The notes: generated by a model from the sequence alone, not told the origin. 64,000 bases of DNA from Pseudomonas sp. SCA2728.1_7 (GCF_018138145.1 NZ_CP073104.1:5647001-5711000); one strand, 5' to 3'. Shown: positions 1 through 9,910, numbered from the stretch's first letter. Program-made: numbers and translations.

Positions 1-71
1 ATCGGGCCGACGGTGTGGGAACTGGAGGGGCCGATGCCAATCTTGAACAGGTCGAACACGCTTAACGACAT
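1..71 (-). CDS. sdaA: L-serine ammonia-lyase, N-terminal fragment (runs off the left edge)
   Basis: Only the first 23 codons are in the window. They read [20 protein letters not shown] and then VGP, the N-terminus typical of single-chain L-serine dehydratases, in which the GPSSSHT motif lies in the beta (ACT-like) domain. The enzyme deaminates serine to pyruvate using a 4Fe-4S cluster. It lies downstream of gcvP on the same strand, as in the Pseudomonas gcvH-gcvP-glyA-sdaA-gcvT cluster, where glycine is turned into serine and then pyruvate. glyA is not between gcvP and sdaA here. The assignment rests on the short conserved start. Confidence 0.8.
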   Translation of the reverse strand, partial: MSLSVFDLFKIGIGPSSSHTVGP

Positions 72-133
72 GAGTGGTTCTCCGGTTTCTTGTTATAGGA
101 ATTGGCAAAGTTTTGCGGCTGACCGCATTCCCT

Positions 134-223
134 TGTAGGAGTGAGCCTGCTCGCGATAGCGGTCTGTCAGTCGACATCATTGGTAAATGTCAGTGCGCTA
201 TCGCGAGCAGGCTCACTCCTACA
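134..223. repeat. REPIN 1: paired inverted REP hairpins
   Basis: Two arms of the type TGTAGGAGTGAGCCTGCTCG face each other around a roughly 35-base loop, in the gap between gcvP and sdaA. Both arms are complete and carry the GCGATAGCG extension. The copy lies downstream of the gcvP stop and upstream of the sdaA start. Confidence 0.9.
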
Positions 224-239
224 GGGGATCAGCGGTGTG

Positions 240-267
240 TGCGGGATCAGCGATAACTGATCCCGCA
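240..267 (-). other. Stem-loop just after gcvP
   Basis: The sequence TGCGGGATCAG and its complement CTGATCCCGCA form an 11-bp perfect stem with a six-base loop, starting six bases past the gcvP stop. No T tract follows on the minus strand. It may protect the 3' end of the gcvP message or weaken read-through into sdaA rather than act as a full intrinsic terminator. Confidence 0.55.
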
Positions 268-272
268 TCGGT

Positions 273-3125
273 TTAAGCGTAGCTTTCGATCGACGGGCAG
301 GCGCAGACCAGGTTGCGATCGCCGAAGACGTTGTCGACGCGACCGACCGGTGGCCAGTATTTGCCTTCAATCAACGACGCAACCGGATAAACGGCCTGCT
401 CGCGGCTGTACGGGTGAGTCCACTCGCCAACCAGTTCCGCTGCGGTGTGCGGCGCGTTTTTCAGCGGGTTGTCGTCCTTGTCCAGCGTGCCGTTTTCCAC
501 CGCGCGGATTTCTTCGCGGATGCGGATCATGGCGTCGCAGAAGCGATCCAGTTCTTCCTTGGATTCACTTTCGGTCGGCTCGATCATCAGCGTGCCCGCT
601 ACCGGGAACGACATGGTCGGTGCGTGGAAACCGAAGTCGATCAGGCGCTTGGCGACGTCATCAACGCTGATGCCGCTGCTGTCTTTCAACGGACGCAGAT
701 CGAGAATGCACTCGTGCGCCACCAGACCGTTGCTGCCGGTGTACAGCACTGGGTAGTGCTCTTCGAGGCGACGGGAAATGTAGTTGGCATTGAGGATCGC
801 CAACTGCGAAGCGCGCTTCAGACCGGCGCCGCCCATCATGCGAATGTACATCCAGGTGATCGGCAAAATACTTGCGCTGCCGAACGGTGCCGCGCAGACC
901 GCGCCTTCTTTGCGTTCCATCTGGCCGTGGCCCGGCAGGAACGGGGTCAGGTGCGACTTCACGCCAATCGGGCCGACGCCCGGGCCGCCACCGCCGTGCG
1001 GGATGCAGAAGGTTTTGTGCAGGTTCAGGTGCGAGACGTCGCCGCCGAACTTGCCCGGTGCGCAGAGGCCAACCATCGCGTTCATGTTGGCGCCGTCGAT
1101 GTACACCTGGCCGCCGTTGTCATGAATGATCGCGCAGATTTCGCGGATGCCTTCTTCGAACACGCCGTGGGTCGACGGGTAAGTGATCATCAGCGCGGCG
1201 AGGTGTTCGCGGTGCTCGATGGCTTTGGCACGGAGGTCTTCGATGTCGACGTTGCCGCGCGCATCGCACGCGGTCACGACCACACGCATACCGGCCATGT
1301 TGGCGGTGGCCGGGTTGGTGCCGTGAGCGGACGACGGGATCAGGCAGATGTCGCGACGCTCATCGCCACGGCTCTGGTGATAGGCGCGGATCGCCAACAG
1401 GCCTGCGTACTCACCTTGCGAACCGGCGTTCGGTTGCAGCGAGATAGCGTCGTAACCGGTGGCGGCGCAAAGCATCGCTTCCAGCTCGTCGGTCAGTTGC
1501 TGGTAACCGGCACTTTGCGCGGCCGGGGCGAACGGGTGCAGCGCACCGAATTCAGCCCAGGTCACCGGAATCATTTCGCTGGCGGCGTTGAGCTTCATGG
1601 TGCACGAGCCCAGCGGGATCATGGTGCGATCCAGCGCCAGATCCTTGTCCGCCAGTTTGCGCAGGTAGCGCATCAGCTCGGTTTCCGAGTGATAACGATT
1701 GAACACCGGGTGGCTGAGGATTGGCGACTGACGTACCAGCGAGGCTGGGATGGTGCTCTGCACGGAGGCGGCCAGCGCAGCGAAGTCCGGCAGGTTTTTG
1801 CCGTCGGCGAACAGGCCCCACAGGGTTTCGATGTCAGCCTGGGTGGTGGTTTCATCGACCGACAGGCCCAGACGCTGAGCGTCGATCACGCGCAGGTTGA
1901 TCTGCGCAGCATGCGCCTTGTCGTGCAGTGCGGCGGTGTGTGCGCCGGTGGCGACGGTCAGGGTGTCGAAGAAACTGGCTTGTTCGACGTTAGCGCCCAG
2001 CGCGATCAGACCCTTGGCGAGAATCGCGGTCAGGTGATGCACTCGGTTGGCGATCTGGGTCAGGCCTTTCGGGCCGTGGTAGACGGCGTACATGCTGGCG
2101 ATGTTGGCCAGCAGCACTTGTGCGGTGCAGATGTTCGACGTGGCTTTCTCGCGGCGGATGTGTTGCTCGCGGGTTTGCATGGCCAGACGCAGGGCCGGCT
2201 TGCCGAAACGGTCAACCGAGACACCGACCAGACGGCCCGGCATGTCGCGTTTGAACGCATCTTTGGTGGAGAAGTACGCAGCGTGCGGGCCACCGAAGCC
2301 CAGCGGCACGCCGAAGCGTTGTGCCGAACCGATGGCGACGTCAGCGCCGAACTCGCCCGGGGCGGTCAGCAGGGTCAGGGCCAGCAGGTCAGCGGCCACG
2401 GCCACCAACGCGTTGGCGGCGTGGAAGCGTTCGGTCAGTTCGCGATAGTCGAAGACATCACCGTTGCTCGCCGGGTATTGCAGCAGCGCGCCGAAGAACG
2501 GCGTCACGTCGGTCAGTTCACGCTCATCGCCCACGACAACTTCGATGCCCAGCGGCTCGGCACGGGTGCGCAGCACGTCGAGGGTTTGCGGGTGGCTGTG
2601 GATCGATGCGAAGAATTGGTGGCTGCCCTTGTTCTTGCTCAGGCGTTTGCAGAAGGTCATGGCTTCGGCAGCGGCGGTGGCTTCGTCGAGCAGGGAGGCG
2701 TTGGCGATCGGCAGGCCGGTGAGGTCGCTGATCATGGTCTGGAAGTTCAACAGCGCTTCGAGACGGCCCTGGGAAATCTCTGGCTGGTACGGGGTGTAAG
2801 CGGTGTACCAGGCCGGGTTTTCCAGCAGGTTACGCAGGATCGGCGACGGCGTGTGGCAGTTGTAGTAGCCCTGGCCGATGTAGGTTTTGAACAGCTGGTT
2901 TTTGCCTGCGATGGATTTGATCATCGCCAGGGCATCGGCTTCGCTGAGGCCGTCGTCCATGCCGAGCACGCTGGTGCCCTTGATGCTTTCCGGGATAACA
3001 CTGGCGCTCAGGGCTTCGAGCGAATCGAAGCCGAGGCTGTTGAGCATGGCTTGCTCGTCACCGGCGCGCGGGCCGATGTGACGGGCGATGAATTCGTTGG
3101 CGGTGCCAAGGTTTACTTGAGTCAT
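273..3125 (-). CDS. gcvP: Glycine dehydrogenase (decarboxylating), P-protein
   Basis: This 950-residue protein is the PLP-dependent subunit of the glycine cleavage system. It decarboxylates glycine and passes the aminomethyl group to the lipoyl arm of GcvH. It is the full-length fused (alpha plus beta) form. The N-terminal half starts with FIARHIGPR. The C-terminal half carries the PLP-lysine segment [18 protein letters not shown] at about residue 700. It starts 11 bases after the gcvH stop, so the two are cotranscribed. The match to the family over its whole length is clear. Pseudomonas often has two gcvP genes, and the regulator next door suggests this is the GcsR-controlled copy (gcvP2). 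Confidence 0.97.
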   Translation of the reverse strand: MTQVNLGTANEFIARHIGPRAGDEQAMLNSLGFDSLEALSASVIPESIKGTSVLGMDDGLSEADALAMIKSIAGKNQLFKTYIGQGYYNCHTPSPILRNLLENPAWYTAYTPYQPEISQGRLEALLNFQTMISDLTGLPIANASLLDEATAAAEAMTFCKRLSKNKGSHQFFASIHSHPQTLDVLRTRAEPLGIEVVVGDERELTDVTPFFGALLQYPASNGDVFDYRELTERFHAANALVAVAADLLALTLLTAPGEFGADVAIGSAQRFGVPLGFGGPHAAYFSTKDAFKRDMPGRLVGVSVDRFGKPALRLAMQTREQHIRREKATSNICTAQVLLANIASMYAVYHGPKGLTQIANRVHHLTAILAKGLIALGANVEQASFFDTLTVATGAHTAALHDKAHAAQINLRVIDAQRLGLSVDETTTQADIETLWGLFADGKNLPDFAALAASVQSTIPASLVRQSPILSHPVFNRYHSETELMRYLRKLADKDLALDRTMIPLGSCTMKLNAASEMIPVTWAEFGALHPFAPAAQSAGYQQLTDELEAMLCAATGYDAISLQPNAGSQGEYAGLLAIRAYHQSRGDERRDICLIPSSAHGTNPATANMAGMRVVVTACDARGNVDIEDLRAKAIEHREHLAALMITYPSTHGVFEEGIREICAIIHDNGGQVYIDGANMNAMVGLCAPGKFGGDVSHLNLHKTFCIPHGGGGPGVGPIGVKSHLTPFLPGHGQMERKEGAVCAAPFGSASILPITWMYIRMMGGAGLKRASQLAILNANYISRRLEEHYPVLYTGSNGLVAHECILDLRPLKDSSGISVDDVAKRLIDFGFHAPTMSFPVAGTLMIEPTESESKEELDRFCDAMIRIREEIRAVENGTLDKDDNPLKNAPHTAAELVGEWTHPYSREQAVYPVASLIEGKYWPPVGRVDNVFGDRNLVCACPSIESYA

Positions 3126-3136
3126 GTCGGTATTCC

Positions 3137-3520
3137 TCAGGCTTCGGCTTGGGCTTTGATCAGACGGTCGTAAGCGTCTTGATCGAGCAGTTTGGCTACG
3201 GCCGAAGCGTCGCTTGGCTGGAAGCGGAAGAACCAGCCTTGGCCCAGCGGATCTTCGTTGACCAGTTCCGGGGCGTCTTCGAGCGCCGGGTTGACGGCCA
3301 GTACTTCGCCGTCGAGCGGCATGTACACGCCGCTGGCGGCTTTCACTGATTCCACGGTGGCGGCTTCGGCGCCTTTTTCGTAAGCCTGCAGTTCAGGCAG
3401 TTGCACGAACACCACGTCGCCCAGGGCGTTCTGCGCGAAAGCGGTGATGCCGACAGTAACGCTGCCGTCAGCTTCGGTGCGCAGCCATTCGTGATCTTCA
3501 GTAAAACGCAACTCGCTCAT
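3137..3520 (-). CDS. gcvH: Glycine cleavage system H protein
   Basis: This 127-residue lipoyl carrier shuttles the methylamine intermediate between the P, T and L proteins. The N-terminus [14 protein letters not shown] and the lipoylation motif VESVKAAS, with Lys60 as the modified residue, are family hallmarks. The start has a purine-rich site (GAGGAGTTTCC) just upstream on the minus strand. It is the first gene of the gcvH-gcvP unit. The -24/-12 promoter and the GcsR-type sites upstream imply glycine-induced, sigma-54-dependent expression. Confidence 0.97.
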   Translation of the reverse strand: MSELRFTEDHEWLRTEADGSVTVGITAFAQNALGDVVFVQLPELQAYEKGAEAATVESVKAASGVYMPLDGEVLAVNPALEDAPELVNEDPLGQGWFFRFQPSDASAVAKLLDQDAYDRLIKAQAEA

Positions 3521-3604
3521 GGAAACTCCTCAGGGGGCCAGACTCGTCTGGTGGACGCGGTGGAATGCTTGGGCGGGAGAGCCCTTATTTATGAGGGGAT
3601 GAAT

Positions 3605-3620
3605 AGCAAGAATACGGCCA
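3605..3620 (-). promoter_or_regulatory. Sigma-54 (-24/-12) promoter of gcvHP
   Basis: Read on the minus strand the site is TGGCCG-TATTC-TTGCT. It matches the consensus TGGCAC-N5-TTGCA with the invariant GG and GC ten bases apart. The predicted transcript starts about 75 bases before gcvH. A sigma-54 activator gene and three operator-like sites lie immediately upstream, which supports the call. Confidence 0.85.
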
Positions 3621-3684
3621 ATGTTGATTTGTCTTTATAAATCAATGGTTTATATGTTCTGGCTATGCGGCATGCGCTGACATG

Positions 3685-3702
3685 TGTAGCGAAATCGCTA
3701 CA
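3685..3702 (-). promoter_or_regulatory. GcsR-type operator, proximal site
   Basis: TGTAGCG-AAAT-CGCTACA is a perfect 18-bp palindrome, 65 bases upstream of the -24 element. It follows the 7-4-7 layout (TGTAACG-N4-CGTTCCG) that I recall for GcsR in P. aeruginosa. Confidence 0.75.
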
Positions 3703-3765
3703 GCGTGGAGCGAGGAAAAAAGCTGAACGGGATCAAAGCCTTGCACAGCGGTGATCAGAGGTGTG

Positions 3766-3783
3766 TGTAGCGATATCGTTCCG
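3766..3783 (-). promoter_or_regulatory. GcsR-type operator, middle site
   Basis: TGTAGCG-ATAT-CGTTCCG matches the recalled GcsR consensus at 13 of 14 defined positions. It starts 19 bases before the distal site, so those two sit on the same helix face within about two turns. Confidence 0.8.
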
Positions 3784-3784
3784 C

Positions 3785-3802
3785 TGTAGCGCTTTCAGTA
3801 CA
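3785..3802 (-). promoter_or_regulatory. GcsR-type operator, distal site
   Basis: TGTAGCG-CTTT-CAGTACA follows the same 7-4-7 layout, with a less perfect right half. It is in tandem with the middle site, one base apart. Confidence 0.7.
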
Positions 3803-3847
3803 GTTCGAGGTCGTTTTTGAACGGATTTCGAATCCACCACAAATAAA

Positions 3848-3937
3848 TGTAGGAGTGAGCCTGCTCGCGATAGCGGAGTGTCAGACGTCGCAAATGTTGA
3901 ATATCAGACCGCTATCGCGAGCAGGCTCACTCCTACA
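3848..3937. repeat. REPIN 2
   Basis: Complete arms flank a loop that includes GTCAGACGTCGCAAATG. It lies between the gcsR stop and the operator cluster of gcvH, so it separates the regulator's 3' end from the promoter region of the operon. Confidence 0.9.
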
Positions 3938-3955
3938 GGAGGATTTGTGGTGGGT

Positions 3956-5464
3956 TCAGGGCTTGTTGGGGATGCCGTATTTGCGCAGGCGATGGGCGAT
4001 GGCGGTGTGCGAAGTTTGCAGGCGGCTGGCCAGTTGCCGGGTCGAGGGATAGCTGACGTAGAGTTTTTCCAGCAGCGTTTTCTCGAAGGACTCGACCGCT
4101 TGTTCGAGGCTATCGACGTCGCTGTCAGCCTGACGCGCGACCGAGGTGCCGGCGATGTCGAGATCACCAATATCCACCAGGCTGCTCTCGCAAATCGCTG
4201 CCGCGCGGAAGATCACGTTCTGCAATTGTCGTACGTTGCCCGGCCAGCGATTGCCGAGCAGTGCGGGGTAAGTACCGGGTGCGAGACGGCAGACCGGGCG
4301 CTGAATCTGCGCGCAGGCCTGCTGCATGAAATAGCGCGCCAACAGCAGAATGTCCTGACCACGCTCACGTAGCGGCGGCACTTCAACGTTGAGTACGTTG
4401 AGGCGATAGAACAGGTCTTCGCGGAACAAGCCTTCGCTGACCATTTTTTCCAGATCACGGTGAGTTGCGCTGAGGATGCGCACGTTGACCTTCACCTCAC
4501 GATCACCGCCGACCCGACGGAAGCTGCCATCGTTCAAGAAGCGCAGCAGCTTGGCCTGCAGATACGGCGACATCTCGCCGATTTCATCGAGAAACACCGT
4601 GCCCTGGTTGGCCAGTTCCATCAGCCCCGGCTTGCCACCGCGCGCCGCGCCGGTGAAGGCACCGGGGGCGTAGCCGAACAGCTCGCTCTCGGCGAGGTTT
4701 TCCGGCAGCGCCGCGCAGTTCAAGGCGAGGAACGGTGCGCTGTGGCGAGTGCTGATCGCGTGACAGGCTCGGGCGACGAGTTCTTTGCCGGTGCCGGTTT
4801 CGCCCTGGATCAACAATGGCGCATCGAGGGCAGCCACCCTTTGCGCGCGCGCCTTGAGGGTGCGGATGGCCGGGGATTCGCCGAGCAATGCATCGAAACC
4901 CTCGGCGTGGTCGTGGTGCAAGGCCGAGAGTTGTTCGCCGATGCGGTTCGGTTGATACAAGGTCAGCAGGGCGCCAGCGTCGGTGATCGGCGTAGCGTCG
5001 AGCAGCAAGGTCTGGCCGTTGACGGTGATTTCGCGCAGTGGCAAGCGGAAGCCGTGTTCGAGCAAGGTGTCGAGCAGGGCCGGATCGTTGAACAGTTCAG
5101 AGACGCTTTCACCGGCCGGTTCGCGACCGTAGAGCGCTATTAATGCCGGGTTGGCCAGCAGCACTTTGCCGGCACTGTCGAGCGCCAGAACCGGATCGGT
5201 CATCGCCGCCAGCAATGCGTCAAGCTGCAGGTGCCGACGCTGGCCAGGGAGAATGTCGACCACGGTCACCGCTTCCACGCCGAGCACGCGGAACAACGCG
5301 TCTTTCAGCTCTTCGAGCACTTGCGGGCTGAGGGTCGGTGCGTCGATGTAGACGTTGGGCGGGATCATCTCCACCGCATCCAGATTGAGATTGCGCCCAC
5401 CGAGGATAGCCAGAACTTCCTGGGTGATGCCGACGCGGTCGATGAAGCTGACGTGGATACGCAT
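3956..5464 (-). CDS. gcsR: Sigma-54-dependent TyrR-family regulator of glycine cleavage
   Basis: The start at MRIHVSFIDRVGITQEVLA gives 502 residues, the length expected for GcsR/PhhR/TyrR proteins; a longer reading upstream would translate repeat sequence. An N-terminal ACT domain (about 1-75) is followed by a PAS-like region (about 80-180). The AAA+ domain has Walker A GETGTGKE and an intact GAFTGA loop, so it can contact sigma-54, unlike E. coli TyrR. The C-terminal TyrR-type helix-turn-helix includes YPSTRQLASRLQTSHTAIAH. Its position upstream of gcvH and next to GcsR-type sites argues for GcsR, which in P. aeruginosa activates this operon in response to glycine. PhhR is the main alternative. 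Confidence 0.88.
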   Translation of the reverse strand: MRIHVSFIDRVGITQEVLAILGGRNLNLDAVEMIPPNVYIDAPTLSPQVLEELKDALFRVLGVEAVTVVDILPGQRRHLQLDALLAAMTDPVLALDSAGKVLLANPALIALYGREPAGESVSELFNDPALLDTLLEHGFRLPLREITVNGQTLLLDATPITDAGALLTLYQPNRIGEQLSALHHDHAEGFDALLGESPAIRTLKARAQRVAALDAPLLIQGETGTGKELVARACHAISTRHSAPFLALNCAALPENLAESELFGYAPGAFTGAARGGKPGLMELANQGTVFLDEIGEMSPYLQAKLLRFLNDGSFRRVGGDREVKVNVRILSATHRDLEKMVSEGLFREDLFYRLNVLNVEVPPLRERGQDILLLARYFMQQACAQIQRPVCRLAPGTYPALLGNRWPGNVRQLQNVIFRAAAICESSLVDIGDLDIAGTSVARQADSDVDSLEQAVESFEKTLLEKLYVSYPSTRQLASRLQTSHTAIAHRLRKYGIPNKP

Positions 5465-5520
5465 GGGGCGGTTCAGTGATCTGCAGAGCGGAGGGTGGCA
5501 AGTATGCCTTAAATCAAAAG

Positions 5521-5984
5521 CACCCTCACCCCAGCCCTCTCCCGGAGGGAGAGGGAGCCGACCGAGGTGTCTTGGGTTTGACATCGACCTGAAAGCACCA
5601 GTCGATTATGGATTCGGTAAAGCGAGTTGAGGTCGGCGTAACTCCGACGCATGTCCCAATCAGCACCCTCACCCCAGCCCTCTCCCGGAGGGAGAGGGGG
5701 CCGACCGAGGTGTCTGAGGTTTGACATCGACCTGAAAGAACCAGTCGATTATGGATTCGGTAAAGCGAGTTCAGATCGGCGTAACTCCGAAGCATCTCCC
5801 AATCAGTCCCTCACCCCAGCCCTCTCCCGGAGGGAGAGGGGGCCGACCGAGGTGTCTGAGGTTTGACATCGGCCTGAAAGAACCAGTCGATTATGGATTC
5901 GGTAAAGCAGGATCAGGTCGGTGTAACTCTAGAGCATCCCCCAATCAGTCCCCTCTCCCTCTGGGAGAGGGCTAGGGTGAGGGG
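5521..5984. repeat. Tandem array of three ~142-bp mosaic repeats
   Basis: Each unit begins with CCCTCACCCCAGCCCTCTCC, then a short GGAG-centred hairpin and GACCGAGGTGTCT. It continues with a conserved core containing CAGTCGATTATGGATTCGG. Unit starts at 5523, 5666 and 5808 give periods of 143 and 142. The array closes with an inverted copy of the head (GAGAGGGCTAGGGTGAGGGG). It fills the gap between gcsR and the DUF5064 gene, and no gene is visible in it. Confidence 0.9.
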
Positions 5985-5994
5985 CTTTTGCGGG

Positions 5995-6357
5995 TTATTC
6001 GAAGTGCTCAAGATTGACCGGATCCCCGGACTTCATATCAAGTTGCTTGCGGATGTCTTCAAACATCATGTCGTAATGCTTGTGAACCGAGCCGATCTGG
6101 CTGTGCGTCTTGGGAATGCCGTACTTCTCGGCGATTTTCGTCACATTGTTGGCAAAGTTGTAGGCCTCCTCTTTGGGCAGGAAGAAGGTCTCTTTCATGT
6201 CCTTGCCCTGAAGGTTGCCATGCATCGTGAACTGGATGCCTTTGCCTTTTTTCGGATCGCTGAACACTTCATAGTCGAGGCACACGTTGTAACTGACGTC
6301 ATCCGGCGTCAACGCGTGCCGCTCAATATGCAAATGACCGGGTTCAAACTGGGCCAT
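5995..6357 (-). CDS. DUF5064 family protein
   Basis: This 120-residue soluble protein has no signal peptide or membrane segment. It starts MAQFEPGHLHIERHALTPDD and looks like a compact, charged single-domain protein. I recognise it as a Pseudomonas DUF5064-type family, whose function I do not know. A strong ribosome site (AAAGGAG) precedes the start. It lies 62 bases after arcC on the same strand, so it may be the last gene of the arc transcript. A weak GGGCAG/CTGCCC stem lies in the gap between the two genes. Confidence 0.8.
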   Translation of the reverse strand: MAQFEPGHLHIERHALTPDDVSYNVCLDYEVFSDPKKGKGIQFTMHGNLQGKDMKETFFLPKEEAYNFANNVTKIAEKYGIPKTHSQIGSVHKHYDMMFEDIRKQLDMKSGDPVNLEHFE

Positions 6358-6419
6358 GAGTTTCTCCTTTCAAGGCATGGGAGAAGGGCAGACCAGGGGC
6401 CTGCCCCCGGAGTTTCTGA

Positions 6420-7349
6420 TTATCGGTAAGTGATGCCCGGCTTCGCCGTGGTCACGCGAGTACCGGCAGTACCCTGGACAATCGCTTCAATATCCGCCAA
6501 CGAACCGATCACCGCGACCTTGCCAGTATGGCGCGCGAATTCGCAGGCTGCCTGTACCTTCGGCCCCATGGAACCGGCGGCAAAGCCGAGGCGTTCGAGT
6601 TCGTCCGGGTGCGCTTCGGCAATGGCTTTCTGCGTCGGTTTACCGTAGTCGATAAACGCCGCGTTGACGTCCGTGGCGATTACCAGCAAGTCGGCTTCCA
6701 GTTGCTCGGCGAGCAGCGACGAGCACAGATCCTTGTCGATTACCGCCTCGATACCCTTGAGGTTGCGGTTCTCGTCGTACATGGTCGGAATGCCGCCACC
6801 ACCGGCGCAAATCACGATACTGCCCTTGTCCAGCAGCCATTTGATCGGGCGGATTTCGAAGATGCGTTTTGGCCGTGGGCTGGCCACCACACGGCGGAAC
6901 ATGTCGCCATCTGGAGCAATCGCCCAGCCTTTTTCGGCAGCGAGTTTTTCTGCTTCGGCCTTGTCGTAGACCGGGCCGATCGGTTTGGTCGGGTTCTGGA
7001 AGGCCGGATCCTTGGCGTCGACTTCAACCTGGGTCAGCAGGGTGGCGAACGGCACTTCGAAGTCGAGCAGGTTGCCCAGTTCCTGTTCGATGATGTAGCC
7101 GATCATGCCTTCGGTTTCGGCACCGAGCACGTCCAGCGGGTAAGGGGTGACGGAGGTGTAGGCCGCCGCTTGCAACGACAGCAGGCCGACTTGCGGGCCA
7201 TTGCCGTGGGCGATGACCAGTTGGTTGCCAGGATGGATCTTGGCGATTTGCTCGGTGGCGATGCGGATGTTGGCGCGCTGATTGTCAGCGGTCATCGGTT
7301 CACCACGGCGGAGCAGGGCGTTACCGCCCAGCGCTACGACGATACGCAT
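6420..7349 (-). CDS. arcC: Carbamate kinase
   Basis: The start [19 protein letters not shown] (309 residues) is used because an upstream in-frame ATG lacks a ribosome site, while AGAAGGA precedes this one. The enzyme makes ATP from carbamoyl phosphate and ADP in the last step of the arginine deiminase pathway. Family landmarks are [21 protein letters not shown] and [10 protein letters not shown]. It follows arcB after a gap that holds a REPIN, consistent with the arcDABC order. Confidence 0.96.
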   Translation of the reverse strand: MRIVVALGGNALLRRGEPMTADNQRANIRIATEQIAKIHPGNQLVIAHGNGPQVGLLSLQAAAYTSVTPYPLDVLGAETEGMIGYIIEQELGNLLDFEVPFATLLTQVEVDAKDPAFQNPTKPIGPVYDKAEAEKLAAEKGWAIAPDGDMFRRVVASPRPKRIFEIRPIKWLLDKGSIVICAGGGGIPTMYDENRNLKGIEAVIDKDLCSSLLAEQLEADLLVIATDVNAAFIDYGKPTQKAIAEAHPDELERLGFAAGSMGPKVQAACEFARHTGKVAVIGSLADIEAIVQGTAGTRVTTAKPGITYR

Positions 7350-7416
7350 GGTGCATGTCCTTCTAATCAGAGGAGAGGCAAACAACTCGATCTTCCTGTC
7401 GGAACCGGGATCCCCT

Positions 7417-7504
7417 GTGGGAGCGAGCCTGCTCGCGAAGGCGTCAGATCAGTCGACATCTCTGTTGAATGACCCACCGCTTTCGCGAGCAGGCTCGCTC
7501 CCAC
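7417..7504. repeat. REPIN 3, within the arc operon
   Basis: The arms are of the GTGGGAGCGAGCCTGCTCGC subtype, with GAAGGCG and CGCTTTC next to the loop. It lies between arcB and arcC. A hairpin in that position can stabilise the upstream arcA-arcB message and lower arcC. Confidence 0.9.
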
Positions 7505-7540
7505 CTGTGGCACCGGTTCCTTCAGTGGGAGCTATTTCAG

Positions 7541-8551
7541 TTACAGATCAGCCAGGGTCGAGACCAGAATCGCCTTGATCGTGTGCATGCGGTTTTCCGC
7601 TTGCTCGAAGGCGATGCAGGCAGGCGACTCGAACACGTCGTCGGTCACTTCGATGCCGTTTTTCAGGTGCGGATACTGCTCGGCAATCTGTTTGCCGACC
7701 TTGGTATCACTGTTGTGGAACGCCGGCAGGCAGTGCATGAACTTGGTGCGCGGGTTTCCGCTGGCTTTCATCAGTTCAGCGTTGACCTGATACGGCAGCA
7801 GTTGCTGGATACGCTCGGCCCAGGCTTCCACCGGTTCGCCCATCGATACCCAAACGTCGGTGTGAATAAAGTCGACGCCTTTGACCGCCGCTTTCGGGTC
7901 TTCAGTCAGGGTGATACGTGCGCCACTTTCTTCCGCATATTTGTGGCAACGCTCGACCAGATCATCCAGTGGCCACAGCGCTTTCGGCGCGCAGATGCGC
8001 ACGTCCATGCCGAGCTTGGCGCCGACCAGCAGCAGCGAGTTGCCCATGTTGTTGCGCGCATCGCCGAGGTAGGCGTAGCTGATCTCATGGATCGGCTTGT
8101 CGGCGTGTTCACGCATGGTCAGCACGTCGGCGATCATCTGCGTCGGGTGATATTCATCGGTCAGGCCGTTGAACACCGGCACCCCGGCGAACTTGGCCAG
8201 CTCTTCGACGATTTCCTGTTTGAAGCCACGGTATTCGATGGCGTCGTACATGCGCCCCAGCACGCGGGCAGTGTCTTTCATGCTTTCTTTGTGGCCGATC
8301 TGCGACGAGTTCGGGTCGATGTAGGTGACGTTAGCGCCTTGGTCATACGCCGCCACTTCGAATGCGCAACGGGTGCGGGTCGAGGTTTTTTCGAAGATCA
8401 GGGCGATGTTGTTGCCCTTCAGGTGTTGCTGTTCGGTGCCGGTGTATTTCGCGCGTTTCAGATCGCGGGACAGGTCGAGCAGGTAACGCAGCTCACGTGG
8501 GGTGTGGTGTTCCAGGCTGAGCAGGTTACGGTTGTGAATGTTGAACGCCAT
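7541..8551 (-). CDS. arcB: Ornithine carbamoyltransferase, catabolic
   Basis: This 336-residue enzyme cleaves citrulline with phosphate to ornithine and carbamoyl phosphate. The carbamoyl-phosphate loop [13 protein letters not shown], the ornithine-site segment HCLPAFH and the N-terminus [21 protein letters not shown] match the catabolic ArcB type rather than the shorter ArgF. It has a good upstream site (AAGGAGAATC). It lies between arcA and arcC, which confirms the catabolic role. Confidence 0.97.
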   Translation of the reverse strand: MAFNIHNRNLLSLEHHTPRELRYLLDLSRDLKRAKYTGTEQQHLKGNNIALIFEKTSTRTRCAFEVAAYDQGANVTYIDPNSSQIGHKESMKDTARVLGRMYDAIEYRGFKQEIVEELAKFAGVPVFNGLTDEYHPTQMIADVLTMREHADKPIHEISYAYLGDARNNMGNSLLLVGAKLGMDVRICAPKALWPLDDLVERCHKYAEESGARITLTEDPKAAVKGVDFIHTDVWVSMGEPVEAWAERIQQLLPYQVNAELMKASGNPRTKFMHCLPAFHNSDTKVGKQIAEQYPHLKNGIEVTDDVFESPACIAFEQAENRMHTIKAILVSTLADL

Positions 8552-8580
8552 GATGATTCTCCTTGGATTCGGTAATCGGC

Positions 8581-8608
8581 CCGGCCGCTACGGGATGGGT
8601 GCGGCCGG
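8581..8608 (-). other. Stem-loop between arcA and arcB
   Basis: CCGGCCGC and GCGGCCGG form an 8-bp GC stem around a 12-base loop in the 69-base gap between arcA and arcB. No T tract follows. The arcDABC message of P. aeruginosa is known to be processed, so a stabilising or processing role is plausible but unproven here. Confidence 0.5.
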
Positions 8609-8620
8609 GGAGATGGTCGT

Positions 8621-9877
8621 TTAGTAATCGATCGGGTCGCGGATGATCGGGCAGGTCATGCAGTGGCCACCGCCACGGCCTCGGCCCAGTTCACCGGCGC
8701 TGATGGTGATGACTTCCACGCCGGCCTTGCGCAGCAGGGTGTTGGTGTAGGTGTTGCGGTCGTAGCCGATGACCACGCCCGGCTCCACGGCCACCACGTT
8801 GTTACCGTCGTCCCATTGTTCGCGCTCGGCGGCGAAGCTGTTGCCACCGGTTTCCACCACGCGCAGTTTCGGCAGGTTGAGGGCTTTGGCCACGGTATCG
8901 AGGAAAGTGCCTTCTTCGCGGCGGATGTCGATGCCGCCCTGTTTGCTTTCGTCAGGTCGCAGAGTGAAGGCGACAATCTGGTTCACCACTTCCGGGAAAA
9001 TCGTCACCAGGTCGCGGTCGCAGAAGCTGAACACGGTGTCGAGGTGCATCGCGGCGCGGGACTTCGGCAGGCCGGCAACGATGACTTTTTCCACGGCTTT
9101 GTTCTTGAACAGGTTCAGCGCCAGTTGGCCGATGGCCTGACGCGATGAGCGCTCGCCCATACCGATCAACACCACACCGTTGCCGATTGGCATCACGTCG
9201 CCGCCCTCAAGGGTGGAGCTGCCGTGATCCTTATCCGGGTCGCCGTACCAGATTTCAAATTCGGCGTTGGTGAATTGCGGGTGGAATTTGTAGATGGCGG
9301 TGGCCAGCAGGGTTTCCTGACGGCGCGCCGGCCAGTACATCGGGTTCAGCGTTACGCCGCCATAGATCCAGCAGGTGGTGTCACGGGTGAACTGAGTGTT
9401 CGGCAGCGGCGGCAGAATGAAGCTGGAGTGGCCGAGGAAGTCGCGGAACATCTGGATGGTCTTGCCACCGAAGCTGTCCGGCAGATCATCGGCAGACACG
9501 CCACCAATCAGGAATTCGGCGATGTGCCGTGGTTCGAGGCTCTTCAGCCAGGATTTGACTTCGTTGATCAGGCCCAGGCCCACCGAGTCGGCGGTGACCT
9601 TGCGCTCGAGAATCCAGTCCAGTGCCTCAGGGTTAGCGACGATGTCGGTGAGCAGGTTGTGCATTTCCAGCACGTCGATGCCGCGCTCGCGCATCTTGGT
9701 GACGAAGTCGAAGTGGTCGCGCTTGGCCTGAGCCACCCAGAGCACGTCATCGAACAGCAGTTCATCGCAGTTGTTCGGGGTCAGCCGCTGATGGGCCAGA
9801 CCTGGGGAGCACACCATGACTTTGCGCAGTTTGCCGGCTTCGGAATGGACGCCGTACTTAACTTTTTCCGTGGTCAT
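8621..9877 (-). CDS. arcA: Arginine deiminase
   Basis: Starting at [20 protein letters not shown] the protein has 418 residues, the usual length. The ribosome site GGAGGATCTGAA supports that ATG over the upstream one. It hydrolyses arginine to citrulline and ammonia. The C-terminal GGGHCMTCP places the nucleophile at Cys406, 12 residues from the end, as in P. aeruginosa ArcA. It starts 33 bases after arcD, so it is the second gene of the operon. The pathway supplies ATP under low oxygen. Confidence 0.97.
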   Translation of the reverse strand: MTTEKVKYGVHSEAGKLRKVMVCSPGLAHQRLTPNNCDELLFDDVLWVAQAKRDHFDFVTKMRERGIDVLEMHNLLTDIVANPEALDWILERKVTADSVGLGLINEVKSWLKSLEPRHIAEFLIGGVSADDLPDSFGGKTIQMFRDFLGHSSFILPPLPNTQFTRDTTCWIYGGVTLNPMYWPARRQETLLATAIYKFHPQFTNAEFEIWYGDPDKDHGSSTLEGGDVMPIGNGVVLIGMGERSSRQAIGQLALNLFKNKAVEKVIVAGLPKSRAAMHLDTVFSFCDRDLVTIFPEVVNQIVAFTLRPDESKQGGIDIRREEGTFLDTVAKALNLPKLRVVETGGNSFAAEREQWDDGNNVVAVEPGVVIGYDRNTYTNTLLRKAGVEVITISAGELGRGRGGGHCMTCPIIRDPIDY

Positions 9878-9910
9878 TTCAGATCCTCCAGATAACAAAT
9901 CAATCAGGGA

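Noticed and set aside
414..3173. A 919-codon open frame on the plus strand opposite gcvP
   Set aside because: It is the antisense of a clear gene in a GC-rich genome; its translation is Arg/Gly/Val/Gln-rich with no domain, and it has no ribosome site.
5509..5795. Small minus-strand frames repeating the same peptide (LPPGEGWGEG type)
   Set aside because: They are translations of the tandem repeat itself, without ribosome sites.
5521..5984. Possible CRISPR array
   Set aside because: The units are about 142 bases and mostly conserved throughout, with no short repeat/variable spacer pattern and no cas genes.
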